Positions 41,581 through 54,479 of a stretch of 64,000 nt of DNA are shown piece after piece. This DNA comes from Echinometra lucunter (Eukaryota; Echinodermata; Echinoidea; Camarodonta; Echinometridae). The stretch spans positions 1,555,868 through 1,619,867 of the forward strand of contig CM057157.1 in NCBI GenBank assembly GCA_029962745.1, given 5' to 3'. How positions within the stretch are numbered: the first letter of the stretch is position 1; the number at the start of each line of letters is the position of its first letter. The position numbers and the translations under genes are program-made. The notes beneath the pieces were generated by a model. It searched no databases. It was not told where the DNA came from and was given only the letters and a program-made list of their open reading frames with translations.

Positions 41581-44386
41581 TAGTTTTCACCGTTTATGCA
41601 GTGCAAAGCTGCATCATTGCTGTGTATGGATGATTTGGTGACTGTTGTGTTATGTATCATGCTGTCGAACAATACATGGATGTATGGTATATCAACAGGT
41701 GGGTGGAAGGTTAATGTGAGTTGTTTGCCCTCCAAATGGGAAAATGATGATTGTGCCCAAGCATTAAATAGATCATGTTACATTCTGCCCATCTATGACC
41801 TATTACCTGCTACTGACATTCCTTTTTTATATAAAAAGGATCGATTACTCAAGATTTCAATAAATAGAGAAAAGAATATGAGATAAAAACTAGCTTTCCA
41901 TATATTGCACATGCACACACTCACATTAAAAACAGAAACAAAACAAGAGAAGTTTTAGATAGCATAATTCATCACCTATAGGCTTTACAGGAAATGGATA
42001 GACTTCATAAAGCATAATACCAACAGCACAGTGGCAGGCAGGCATAGCACATACCACAAGCGAAAGCCAGACGCCTTGAAGCAGACAACATATATATCAT
42101 GCTACATTACATAGGCCAAACATGGGCAGACGAACGGCACACACGTATCGCCTCCCGTATGATCGATGGAGAGTGATGAGAGAGAGCGCCCATTGCTCCA
42201 TGCCGGACCGATTAATAAGCTGCGTCCTGTTCTCGTCATGTGATGTTCTGACCAAACTCCTGTTGCTGCGGATAGCTGGGAGAAAGCTTTTCTGTGTAAT
42301 GCAATACCCTACACCTTGCAACATGCCTTCACGACAGTGATGAACTAGAGATGCAGAAAGTACAAAATGAACTTTCAGTTAAAATAAGGAATGAAGAGGA
42401 GAAGGAGGAGATAGAGAGCCATGGAAGAAAGAAAGGGTGACGGAGAGAGAGAGTGATAGGGTTTGATGAAGATAGATGTACTGACAGAGAGAGACAGAGA
42501 AAGAAAGATAAGTAACAAACATGAGATAGATAGCATAGATAGATGAATGTGAAAGAAGTAGAAAAGAGAAGAAACATTCTGGAGGGGGGGGGGGGGGGGT
42601 GAGAGAAGAGGAGAAATGAGACATCATAAAAGACAAAGGAAACCATAACTTACGACTGCAAGATCAAGTATTTTTAAAACTGATATGTGTTCTTAATGGG
42701 ACTAGTAAATGAAGATTGTCAAGCTGGTGTAGACAGTTTTGATAATGAAAGTCTAAAACAGAATAAATGAATAAATTTGAACAAAATACTGGATAAGATC
42801 AAATGAAAGTAGGAATCTACAGTGAGACTAGGGAAAAAAAATGGGAATCTGAACCAAAAAAAGAAGGAAAAAGTGGAATAAGATGAAAAGACAGAGTGAG
42901 GTCTGTATGAAATACTATAGCTGTAGATGGGTGTCTGGCAGTAACCTTTTCTACCTTTTCCTATTTTCCTTTCTTCCCCTTCGCTAAGCCTCATATAAAA
43001 TCCCCCAAGTTATTTTTCTTTCCTGCCAAATCTCTGACACCACAGGCAATAGAGAGCATGCACTACATCTGATTATCAAGCTTGCCCGTTTTCTAGCTTC
43101 AAAACCCATTTCTACAGGAGTACCTCCTTACTCTTCTATGATAATTTGGAACATGGTGATGGCAATTTACCTATATACAAGACCTCTTTCTTCTCAAACA
43201 TATTTTGTTGTGTATTTTTTAAAATTCTTTTTTATGAGACTAGACTTTCAGTGGGTTAACACTGCATAAGAATGATTTAGAACGATGAAACATTTTGTGT
43301 TCTTTCTTCCTCTTTCTCTTTCTTGCTGCTCTCTTTTACTTCTCTCTTTTTTTCTCTTTCCTTTTCTACTTCCTAATTTTTCTTCTTCTTTACTTCTCCT
43401 TTTACTTCCCTCTTTTTCTTTCTAGCTTCCTCTCTTTTCCTTCTTTCATTCCTTTTTTCTTTTATTTCTCACTTTTTCCATTTCTCTTCCTCATTTCTCT
43501 TCTCTTTTTCCCTTTCCCCTCTTTTTTTCATCCTCCTCTTTCTGATTTATTTTTCTATCCTTTTTTTTCACCTTGCTCTCTACACTCAAACATTGCCTGA
43601 AGTTCATACATCTCTGACAGAAGGAAACCGTTATAAGAAAGGGAACAAAAATGGATTTCAAAGAAGGAAATATATATATTTTTTTCAATTTTAGACATTC
43701 AGATCACAAACTGTGTGTGTGTTGACTACATATCACTTCATGACCCCCCCCCCCTCCCATGAAAGAACAGTTTGGATTAATGGTATTAAATTAATAAAAC
43801 ATGTGATTTCTTAATGTATGTATTAAACAAGAATGTAGCCCAGAAAATGATGTTACATCTTTATGGAGCATTTGGTGAAAGTTCATTTCCCCTAAGAGTG
43901 TAATATAAAAAAATTGACAAAAAGCACCACAGCCATAGCCAAATCTGATTATATTTTGAAAGTAAATATAAAGAGGAGGCAATTCTTGTTCCTTTGTGCA
44001 GATGATACTACAGATCAAAAGAGATATTTTTTATTATAATATCTCAATAATGTAATTGTCCTTGTGGTGAGCATATTAGTCATTTTCCATTAAGAGTCCA
44101 ATGCTGAAGAATTTATGCATCTCATCCTCAGCGATACAAGCCATAATATACACTATCAAGTGCTAAGTGAGGTGATATTGTCTAAATTACATGACAACAG
44201 CATAACCAAGGTTTTTCACCCCTAGCAACCGACACAATCAGTCAACATATCTATTGTCAACCCAAAGCAACCGTGGCCATTTGCATGATAAACATATACT
44301 ATAAAGACGGTAAACAAAACATCGTTTGATCACATTTTCTTGAGTTATTTCAAAGATTTATTGCCATGATAATGTATTGCTTTCAT
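41581..44386. other. sequence downstream of elav, copy 1
   Basis: No gene recognised. It has a CpG-containing stretch near 42110-42240, GA-rich and poly-G sequence (42390-42610) and a T/C-rich tract (43280-43575). The 96-codon ORF at 41596 is broken by indels in the second copy and is judged non-coding. Confidence 0.5.
43280..43575. repeat. polypyrimidine (TTC/CTTT) tract
   Basis: Almost pure C/T for 300 nt, with its counterpart at about 49150-49437. It generates Phe/Leu/Ser-rich spurious ORFs. Confidence 0.85.
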
Positions 44387-44886
44387 NNNNNNNNNNNNNN
44401 NNNNNNNNNNNNNNNNNNNNNNNNNNNNNNNNNNNNNNNNNNNNNNNNNNNNNNNNNNNNNNNNNNNNNNNNNNNNNNNNNNNNNNNNNNNNNNNNNNNN
44501 NNNNNNNNNNNNNNNNNNNNNNNNNNNNNNNNNNNNNNNNNNNNNNNNNNNNNNNNNNNNNNNNNNNNNNNNNNNNNNNNNNNNNNNNNNNNNNNNNNNN
44601 NNNNNNNNNNNNNNNNNNNNNNNNNNNNNNNNNNNNNNNNNNNNNNNNNNNNNNNNNNNNNNNNNNNNNNNNNNNNNNNNNNNNNNNNNNNNNNNNNNNN
44701 NNNNNNNNNNNNNNNNNNNNNNNNNNNNNNNNNNNNNNNNNNNNNNNNNNNNNNNNNNNNNNNNNNNNNNNNNNNNNNNNNNNNNNNNNNNNNNNNNNNN
44801 NNNNNNNNNNNNNNNNNNNNNNNNNNNNNNNNNNNNNNNNNNNNNNNNNNNNNNNNNNNNNNNNNNNNNNNNNNNNNNNNNNNNNN
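44387..44886. other. scaffold gap (500 N)
   Basis: Exactly 500 N, the same placeholder size as the first gap. It is flanked by the end of duplicated copy 1 and the start of copy 2. Confidence 0.99.
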
Positions 44887-47800
44887 TTCAAATATTGAAT
44901 AGAAAATATTATGTCTATTAAGATATTGACATTAACTTTGTGCAATGAGATGCATTGCTTGAAAACAAACTATTTGATTGTAAAATAATGAAGAGTGATC
45001 GAGAGAAAGAGGGATTGTATAGAGATATAACATTTGCTATATGATAGCCAATTGAGCAGTGGAAATTTCATAGATTCTTATCGTGCTGACAGAAAAAAAA
45101 AAATACAACTCTTCCTTTTCTTCCTTCACTAGTAGATACAAAGAATTTTTCAAAATTTACAATATTCAATTGAGCTTTCAATTGTTCTGCATATGGACTC
45201 TTCACTAATTTGTATATTTATGGTCCCAACAAAATCAAAATTGTGAATGTAAATAGATTATTATCCAACTTTACAGTTGTGTTGACTATTGTGAACTTAA
45301 TAGTAAATGTTCATTGGGATGAGTTTTCAAGACAAGAATTATTATGAAAAGGGGTGACATTTTACTTTTAATTTTCCTGAGTTTTTGATATTTTCTTTTC
45401 TCAGATCTATATGACTGGCAAGCAGGAAAAAAAAATGTTGAACAAAAACAAACAAGGCTGAGTTTGGATGTAGTTACTGAAAGAATTAATTTAACAATTA
45501 TGACATTGTGTTGATATGTTTGTGATGTTTGTGTTTCCACGAGCTGTTGTTTAGAATTTTACTGTTGCATATGTAGTAACGGGTGCTACAATATGGAAAC
45601 AAGTTACTGGTAGTACATCTTTTGTTTTATTTAAAGAAAAAAATGCAAATTGTGGTTGCAGTATCTTTCAATTGCTTTCTTCAAAACAGCAAAAGAAATA
45701 TGTACATGTTGTAAGCAAATTTAGACTACAAAAAATGTTACTTTTAGAAAAGCTAGTATTTGTAGCACCTAGAAAGGATTTCTTTGGTGAGGCAGAGTGC
45801 TGAAAGGGCGATTGATTTATGCAAAGAAGTGCACATATTTCAAGTTTTAGTGTCTCCATTGTTTTAAGTTCAGTTAAATACACACCATGTTTAAATAAAA
45901 GAGATGCAATTTAAGTTGGATTTCTTAAAATGCAGCAGTGAAGTAAAATGTGTAAAAGTATATGTGATCATTCATATTCCGAAATGCCTGCAGATTTGTC
46001 AACGAGTTTGGTTACTGTGAATTCTGACATCCACTATTCCAAAGGTGCATTTTTTATAAGGCTTACTAAATGAGAGTGGCGAGTTCTTGACTCCCACTTG
46101 GTTTGTAAACATGTACAATACAATTAGGAAAACTGTCGACTAGTGTCGGTCCTTGCCGGATATTTTTAAAAAGATCAAGACTTTGTGGTTAAGTTCATTC
46201 TACATATTCCCACTATGCAACAAACAAGCACCAATCTGCTGCTACTGAAACAAGTCTCCCCAGTTTTCTTCTCGTGGAGGTCAATTTCTATGACCAACAG
46301 AGACCAATGCCTGACATTTCATGGTAAAGAAAAAGACAAAGATGTATGAAATCTTGTATAAATAACTTAGAAACCATCTATTGAACAATTTTTCTAAGAA
46401 AAATAATTACAAAGAGACCGAGATGGTACTTAAACTAAGAAAACTATTCCCTGAAATGCAGCTTTTTGAGAGAGCTTTTGATCTACTAACTGTTGGTATG
46501 TGAAGTATTTTGTACAAAGATTTGTACATAAGATATTAAGAAAAGATAAACATTGGTTTTTACTACTTTTACGCTAAATTGAAGTCAAAGTTAGTGTAGA
46601 TTTAACAATGGAAAGACACCAGGTGAATCCCCAAGTAGTATTCAGGGGAAGTGTGCATGTTTAGCTTCCATTTAAAATTGAAGGTAAACCTTCTTTATAG
46701 ACCTCTTAAAACTCCCCTGAATGTTTTAAGTTTAACATTTTAAAAGTTATTTGAAAAAAGGTTGCACTAGATCAAATAGAATGGTATCAGACATAAAGAC
46801 TATGTTGCATATGACACAGGTTTCCTTGTTTTATCCTTCTTTCTGTAAACGTTTGTAAGAAGTGGAAAGATTTTACTACCACATAGCACTGCAACCTTTT
46901 TATTGAGTTAATAGCTCTGAAAGTCTGCTGTTATCACAAAAGGTGTGTTTTAGCTGAGCAGCAAGGCAGAAAGTTTTGCAAAAAAAAAAATGAAGGTCCA
47001 TAAAGCATGAGGACGATGAAATGGATGGGATATCTGCCAAAAAAAAGTCAAAAAGAAAAAGTACAAAAGATCGAAGAGCGATATTTCATTTTTTGGTTTT
47101 CTTTCTAGAACCTTGTTTGGTTTGAGTATGGTATGTTGAGAGTTCCCTCAATGAGTACATGTTTATTGTCTGAAAGACAACAAGGGTTTGATAAAAAGAG
47201 AAAAGGAAAGTAACTTATATACGCTACATTCATCGCTTGTTGTGTAGCTAAAATTTTACATGTTGAATATTAAAATAAACATAAAACTAAAAGCTAATTT
47301 CCTTGTGGCCTCTTTAAATGTGTCCGAATGCATTTCAAACTGGATGATTTTCATTTTAAATCAGCACTGAATTACAGAATGTGACATTTTATCATTGCTT
47401 GGCCCTCATCCTCCCCAAAACAAACACAGAATAAAGGAAAAATATTTAAATTTAGTTTTCACGTTATATGCAGTGCAAAGCTGCACTCGGTGCTGTGTAT
47501 GTGTATGATTTGGTGACTGTTGTGTTATGTATCATGCTGTCGAACAATACATGGATGTATGGTATATCAACAGGTGGGTGGAAGGTTAATGTGAGTTGTT
47601 TTGCCCTCCAAATGGGGAAAATGATGAATTGTGCCCAAGCATTTAAATAGATCATTGTTACATTCTGCCCCATCTATGACCTATTACCTGCTACCTGACA
47701 TTCCTTTTTTATATCAAAGGATCGTTACTCAAGATTTCAATAATAGAGAAAAGAATATGAGATAAAACTAGCTTTCCATATATTGCACATGCACACACTC

Positions 47801-50266
47801 ACATTAAAAAACAAACAAAACAAGAGAAGTTTTAGATAGCATAATTCATCACCTATAGGCTTTACAGGAAATGGATAGACTTCATAAAGCATAATACCAA
47901 CAGCACAGTGGCAGGCAGGCATAGCACATACCACAAGCGAAAGCCAGACGCCTTGAAGCAGACAACATATATATCATGCTACATTACATAGGCCAACATG
48001 GGCAGACGAACGGCACACACGTATCGCCTCCCGTATGATGATGGGAGTGAGAGAGCGCCCATGCTCCATGCCGGACACGATAATAAGCTGCGTCCTGTTC
48101 TCGTCATGTGATGTTATGACCAAACTTCCTGTTGCTGCGGATAGCTGGGCAGAAAGCTTTCTGTGTAATGCAATACCCTACACCTTGCAACATGCCTTCA
48201 AGACAGTGATGAACTAGAGATGCAGAAAGTACAAAAATGAACTTTCAGTTAAAATACAGGAATGAAGAGGGTAAGGAGAGATAGAGCCATGGAAGAAAGA
48301 AAAGGGTGATGGAGAGAGTATGGGTCTGATGAAGATAGATGTACTGACAGAGAGAGACAGAGAAAGAAAGATTAGTAACAAAACATGAGAATAGATAGCA
48401 TAGGATAAGATAGAATGTGAAAGAAGTAGAAAAGAGAAGAAACATTCTGGAGGGGGGGGGGGGGAGAAGAGGGAGAAATGAGACAAATCATACAAAGATG
48501 AAGGAAACCATAACTTACGACTGCAAGATCAAGTATTTAAAATGATATGTGTTCTTAATGGGACTAGTAAATGAAGACTGTCAAGCTGGTGTAGACAGTT
48601 TTGATATTGAAAGTTAAAACAGAATAAATGAATAAAATTGAACAAAATACTGGATAAGATCAAATGAAAGTAGGAATACAGTGAGACTAGGAAAAAAATG
48701 GGAATCTGAACAAAAAAAAAAAGAGGAATAAGATGAAAAGACAGAGTAAGGTCTGTATGAAATACTATAGCTGTAGATGGGTGTCTGGCAGTAACCTTTT
48801 CTACCTTTTCCTATTTTCCTTTCTTCCCCTTCGCTAAGCCTCATATAAAATCCCCAAGTATTTTTCTTTCCTGCCAAATCTCTGACACCACAGGCAATAA
48901 GAGAGCAATGCACTACATCTGATTATCAGGCTTGCCCGTTTTCTAGCTTCAAAACCCATTTCTACAGGAGCTACCTCCTTACTCTTTCTTATGATAATTT
49001 GGAACATGGTGATGGCAATTTACCTATATACAAGACCTCTTTCTTCTCAAACATATTTTTGTTGTAATTTGTTTTAAAATTTTTTTATGAGACTAGACTT
49101 TCAGTGGGTTAACACTGCATAAGCAGAATGATTTAGAACGATGAAACATTTTGTGTTCTTTCTTCCTCTTTCTCTTTCTTGCTGCCTCTCTTTTACTTCT
49201 CTCTTTTCCTTTTCTCTTTTCCTTTTCTCTTTCCTAATTTTTCTTCTTCCTTTACTTCTCCTTTTACTTCCCTCTTTTTCTTTCTAGCTTCCTCTCTTTT
49301 CCTTCTTTCTTTCCTTTTTTTCTTTTATTTCTCGCTTTTTCCTTTTCTCTTCTTCATTTCTCTTCTCTTTTTCCCTTTCCCCTCTTTTTTTTCATCCTCC
49401 TCTTTCTGATTTATATTTTCTATCCTTTTTTTTTCACCTTGCTCTCTACGCTCAAACATTGCCTGAAGTTGATTACATCTCTGACAGAAGGAAACCGATA
49501 TAAGAAAGGGAACAAAAATGGATTTCAAAGAAGGAAATATATATATTTTTTTTCAATTTTAGACATTCAGATCATAAAGTGTGTGTACTGTTGACTACAT
49601 ATCACTTCATGACCCCCCCCCCCCACCTCCCATGAAAGAACAGTTTGGATTAATGGTATTAAATTAATAAAACATGTGATTTCTTAAATGTATTAAACAA
49701 GAATGTAGCCCAGAAAATGATGTTGCATCTTTATGGAGCATTTGGTGAAAGTTCATTTCCCCTAAGAGTGTAATATAAAAAAAATTGACAAAGAGCACCA
49801 CAGCCATAGCCAAATTCTGATTATATTTTGAAAGTAAATATAAAGAGGAGGCAATTCTTGTTCCTTTGTGCAGATGATACTACAGATCAAAAGAGATATT
49901 TTTTTATTATAATATCTCAATAATGTAATTGTCCTTTGTGGTGAGCATATTAGTCATTTTCCATTAAGATTCCAATGCTGAAGAATTTATGCATCTCATC
50001 CTCGGCGATATACAAGCCATAATATACACTATCAAAGTGCTAAGTGAGGTGATATTGTCTAAATTACATGACAACAGCATAACCAAGGTTTTTCACCCCT
50101 AGCAACCGACACAATCAGTCAACATATCTATTGTCAACCCAAAGCAACCGTGGCCATTTGCATGATAACATTATCTACTATAAAGACGGTAAACAAGGCA
50201 TCGTTTGATCACATTTTCTTGAGCTATTTCAAAGATTTTATTGCCATGATAATGTATTGCTTTCAT
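44887..50266. repeat. duplicated block, copy 2 (5380 bp)
   Basis: Collinear with 38998-44386 and begins at the first base after the gap. Small indels, mostly in short homopolymers, dominate over substitutions, pointing to consensus error. Nothing in it should be annotated as an extra elav 3' UTR until verified. Confidence 0.97.
49150..49437. repeat. polypyrimidine tract, copy 2
   Basis: Counterpart of 43280-43575 with several length differences. Confidence 0.85.
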
Positions 50267-50983
50267 GTCATAAAGTATTGTCAAATAGTGATCACAAAAA
50301 GAAATACATATATCAATTACAAATACACAAAGTCTTTTGTTGAATTGCAGTTCTAGACCAGTAACAGGTAAGGCATTACTCTGTTTAATAGGGGGAAAAA
50401 AGAAGAAAATTCATAGTATACAAATATTGACTGCTTTGAGGGGCATAGTACAGTTTCGATATCACCGAGGAGCTATAGTTTTAACCATGACCAGAAAATA
50501 TGAAGCAGTCAATATTTGTTTTATATACCGCATCCCACTTAATTTATGCTAAATTAAGGCATTAAAATGAAGCTACCGGTCAGAGTTGAAGTAATTAAAT
50601 TTTCACAATGCGCAAAATATAGATATGCACGTAAGATACTTACGCGCATCTTACCCGGCCTACTTCTCTACAGCTAACGCGTAACAAACCATGTACTTAT
50701 GTATTGTACACGGAGGTTGAACTATCATGCCCAGTCAATAGTTTTTTCGCTATATGCCCGGCATGTCAGCTAGCGGTTTCCATGACTGCTTCTTTGACCA
50801 ATCAGAGGCCTAGAATCTTAGAATAAGGTATATAATTTCAACTACAAATACATTCAATATTGAAGGTACATGTACATGTGCAATGTAGATATTTGCTTTG
50901 AATTAGTGATACATACAATGCAGACATAGACAAATTCATGGTGTGGTGTGTTGAGAAGCAGAAGGATTTTAACAGTCTATGTT

Positions 50984-51058
50984 GTCTGTTTGGAGCCAGA
51001 AGGGCTTTAAGTCTGTATAAAATGATATAATTTAACGCCCTTCTGGCTCGGAACAGAC
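50984..51058. mobile_element. hairpin element (75 bp)
   Basis: The arms GTCTGTTTGGAGCCAGAAGG and CCTTCTGGCTCGGAACAGAC are inverted with few mismatches around an AT-rich loop. MITE-like. A structured RNA cannot be excluded. Confidence 0.6.
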
Positions 51059-51724
51059 GATGTAAGGTATATGAATAGACATCCCACTGGCTCTAAGCAC
51101 AAGGCATATAACAAGGCTATATTCAGGGTCTACATTTAGGCTTGTATGCATTTTATTTTAGCTACGCAGTCTTATGGCATACAACAGGTGAAATATTATT
51201 CTGTTAGGTAAGATTAAACTAGATACATGAATGGCCTTTGGTACTTGAGTTTTCCTGTTGTGATAATCTTACAGATCAAAGCGGAAATAAATGTCTGTGC
51301 TCCTATCATTCCTCATGCATTTAAAGCTACACATGTACAAGGTGATAGCAACACGTATACATTACTGGCAGAATGCTGTGCATGACATTGCTGCACACAA
51401 ACAGTATATTATTATGAAAACATATAATTGAATTATTTCATGTTTTGAAGTTTAGTAAACTAAAGAAAAAGTATGTGCATAATCAGGTTACGCGGGAAGA
51501 ACCAACTAGGTATATAGACTTCAAAATATTTCATGTATTAATTCACTTAATCAAATGAATTAAGCAGTGCATGTTACTACTTCTGCTGCTCTGCAGCACC
51601 AAGATGAAAATTGTTAATCTGCTGTGTTTCAATATAAATGCAAACAGATTTTTAATCTGACTTTGATTTTGTAGAACTAGAAAACTTGTAAAACATAAAG
51701 ACTCGTTCACGGCATAATGTTGAG

Positions 51725-51856
51725 GTAAAACACACATCAGTAAAACACACATCAGTCTACTGCCCCTTGTCTGATGGCAATTTGAAGGTAATTTGATGGC
51801 ATACCATGGTAATTTGACAGTATGCAATAAAATTACCATCAAAATTACCATGGGTA
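51725..51856. repeat. small direct and inverted repeats
   Basis: GTAAAACACACATCA is tandemly repeated at 51725-51753. GGTAATTTGATGGCAT-type units and ATTACCATCAAAATTACCAT form inverted segments at 51775-51856. Confidence 0.6.
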
Positions 51857-52190
51857 CTTTGGTACATTTTTGACATTTTTGTATCTTATTACAAACTTAT
51901 GTAAATGGGTATGTGCATGACCTTTGTTGCATCACTTATCCTTACTTGCCGAAAACAAAAACCGGCCACATTTTTATCACATGATGTTTCACAAAGATTT
52001 AAGATTGCCTTAAAATCATGCGTAGATACCAAACAGGCCTGATACCAAATCATGTGTAACTTTTTACCCAAAGAGTAACTTCATGAAACAGACTTAGCCA
52101 GCCAGCGCGTGAATCAGACTTACATTAAGTTTGACTTAGCGAAATCACATGTGTGATCACATAAGTGTGATCTATGTGAAACACCCCCCA

Positions 52191-52347
52191 GGGTGCCGTT
52201 GTATAAAAACTTGCTATTATAGTAACTTTGCCATTAAGGTAATTACCATGGTAAGGTTGCTCAACAGCCAATCAAAATCCAGTATTCCATGAAAGTTACC
52301 ATCGATGGTAAAGTTACCACAATAGCAAGTTTTATGCAACGGCACCC
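52191..52347. mobile_element. TIR MITE (157 bp)
   Basis: The left end GGGTGCCGTTGTATAAAAAC and the right end GCAAGTTTTATGCAACGGCACCC-like sequence are inverted over about 45 bp. The interior has GGTAA/TTACC palindromes. Confidence 0.8.
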
Positions 52348-52403
52348 AGGTCTAACAAATTTGGGGGAGGCATTTTGAAAGGTTGACCCATCTAGCCAGT
52401 ATG

Positions 52404-52546
52404 GTGGCCCCAAAGTATGCTCGGCGACAGGTCATGTTGCTGTGAATTTCACGGCCAAGTCACAAAGTTCGCATCCAGTGGTAGTGAATTTTGGTCACGA
52501 AATTCACAGCGCACATGACCTGTCGTCTTGCGTACTTCAGGGCCAC
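52404..52546. mobile_element. TIR hairpin element (143 bp)
   Basis: The left arm GTGGCCCCAAAGTATGC then GACAGGTCATGT and CTGTGAATTTC are matched in reverse by GAAATTCACAG, ACATGACCTGTC and GCGTACTTCAGGGCCAC. The arms are about 50 bp. It lies only 56 bp from the previous MITE. Confidence 0.8.
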
Positions 52547-53876
52547 GATAAGTCAGCCTTACCTCTCTATCATACCTTTATCAAATCTCTGCCTTCATAT
52601 CCCACCTTGATAGAGGTCATGTGATCCTGCTTCCTATGAAGTGAAAGCTATGGGAAATCCTGGAAAGGCTCAGTACCTGAATATAACAAATAAAAGACAA
52701 TGACATATCAATATATACATTTTGATCTATCATTTTCATTTACGTATTTATTCTTTTATTTTCAAAAAATATAATTTTTCTATTTTTCATTATTTTCATT
52801 CTTTTATATTTTTCCCATTTTTAATTTCTATTTATTTTGTTTGTTTGTTTTCTCTGTTTTTGTTTGTAAAGTGCCTATGGAGATTAATTTTTCTATACAA
52901 GGGCTATATTACGTTTTGCATATTATTAAAATAATTACTGGCACAGAACTATCATTAAACTGAAGAAAATAGCCAGATGTATACCTCTGAAATTACTTTT
53001 ATATTTGTAATTTACTTCTTGAAATCTATCAATGATTTTTGAACTATTGAGAACTTTTGAGAATCAAGATAATATTATTGTTTGTTTGTTGTAATTAGAA
53101 AACCAGTCCATCATGACTATCACATTTCGTTTCAAATTCAATACTTTATGTATATAAAGCTGAAGAGCTGCATCTCATGTAAAGAATCAAAAAGAATAAT
53201 GAATTATTGGTTACAAAATTAGTAGACCTTGTGTTTCAGAGCTAAAAGAAATAGAGTATTATAGGCTTTTACATCAACAACAGGACCATAAATAAAAAGA
53301 CTTTCGAATATCAACTCAAGGGCAATCTCAATAATATGATGTGTTTCCCGTGTAAGTCATGTTTGGATTATATAACATGTTTTGTAATATATTTCAAATA
53401 ATCACAGAAAATTATTAAGCGTTTAGAAAGCGGAAACTTATTGTGTAAAATGTTCACTTCATTTAAGACAGCAACATCCCCCCACAATTATTCCAGTAAC
53501 ATTTTCTGTAAGATAATACTGACAACACTTTCCTTGACTATTCATCCTTGTATTTCAGTTTAATGGCGTGTGCTATGAAACCTAAGAAATATGACCTGAA
53601 ATTATTATATAGGGCCAACAGATACTGGTAGTATATCAGGTATTAAGGGTGACACCAGGTATCTGACAGATAGGATCAAAATATGAAGTTAAATAAGGGA
53701 TCTGACAGAGGCTCCTTCTCCATCAGTCTCTCTATATTCTTTCTCCTTTTGCAAAAAATTGCATCACCAACCTGTCCCATATTAGATCAAGGATTATATG
53801 TTTTCATGTATGGAAAACCCTCCATTTCAAATTGCTTGTGATAATAATACTAACAACAACAATAACAATACAAAAT

Positions 53877-53879
53877 AAT

Positions 53880-53938
<59 letters not shown>

Positions 53939-53974
53939 GAATAATAATGATAATAATAATAAGAATAATAATAA
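53877..53974. repeat. (AAT)n microsatellite
   Basis: About thirty trinucleotide units with a few AAG or ATG interruptions. Confidence 0.95.
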
Positions 53975-54112
53975 TCAGTAATTATAATTATTTCAGGTCA
54001 TTAAACTTGTTTGATAAAATAGAGAACAGATAACCCTAGATTTCTGGAAGAAGTCTGGTTGCTGTTTAATATACCAACAGAACATCAAGTTGTGGAAAAA
54101 GGAAGTTTAAAA

Positions 54113-54352
54113 AAAATAATGATAATGATAATAATAATAATTTTGTTTATCCAGGGAAGCCTCATCAGCATAGCTGCTGTTCTTCCTGATGGCCCTGCAA
54201 TTATTATTACCCCCAGCCATTGCCAGGTATCCATTACACCTGGGTGGAGAATGGCAAATGTGGATTAATGTTTTGCCAGAGGATGTTAGTGCCAGGCTGG
54301 GATTTGAACCCTCAACCCTTAGATTGAGAGTCAAGTGAATAAACCACTATAC
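54113..54352 (-). mobile_element. tRNA-derived SINE
   Basis: On the minus strand the head (near 54352) reads TATAGTGGTTTATTCACTTG, resembling a Pol III box A region. GGTTCAAATCC at 54310-54300 is a near-consensus box B, with tRNA-like spacing. A body of about 150 bp follows, and the element ends in an ATTATT-type tail at 54113-54141. The tRNA part is too degenerate and 3'-extended to be a functional tRNA. Confidence 0.75.
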
Positions 54353-54442
54353 AAAAGTTGAAACATTGAAAGAAGAAGCAATATATCCATCCATTTCAAA
54401 CTAACAGTTCATGAACGCATTCAACATTCAACTGATAGGAAA

Positions 54443-54448
<6 letters not shown>

Positions 54449-54473
<25 letters not shown>
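54449..54473. repeat. (GA)n microsatellite
   Basis: About twelve GA units followed by a G run. Confidence 0.9.

Positions 54474-54479
<6 letters not shown>

Larger units (their letters stand above)
38998..44386. repeat. duplicated block, copy 1 (5389 bp)
   Basis: Starts TTCAAATATTGAATAG and runs to TATTGCTTTCAT, ending exactly at the N gap. It is collinear with 44887-50266, with differences mostly in single-base and homopolymer lengths. It includes most of the elav 3' UTR. Confidence 0.97.

Noticed and set aside
41596..41886. 96-codon ORF downstream of elav
   Set aside because: The second copy (47468 on) carries frameshifting indels, there is no domain, and it lies at the 3' UTR/intergenic border.
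43295..43600. Phe/Leu/Ser-rich ORFs that look like membrane proteins (also 49179-49409 and 63264-63666 minus)
   Set aside because: They are translations of pyrimidine- or purine-only tracts.
44358..44945. ORFs across the second gap
   Set aside because: They exist only because N codons contain no stops.
54299..54352. tRNA gene
   Set aside because: Only box A/B-like segments remain. There is no complete cloverleaf with a matched acceptor stem, and the sequence is the head of a SINE.
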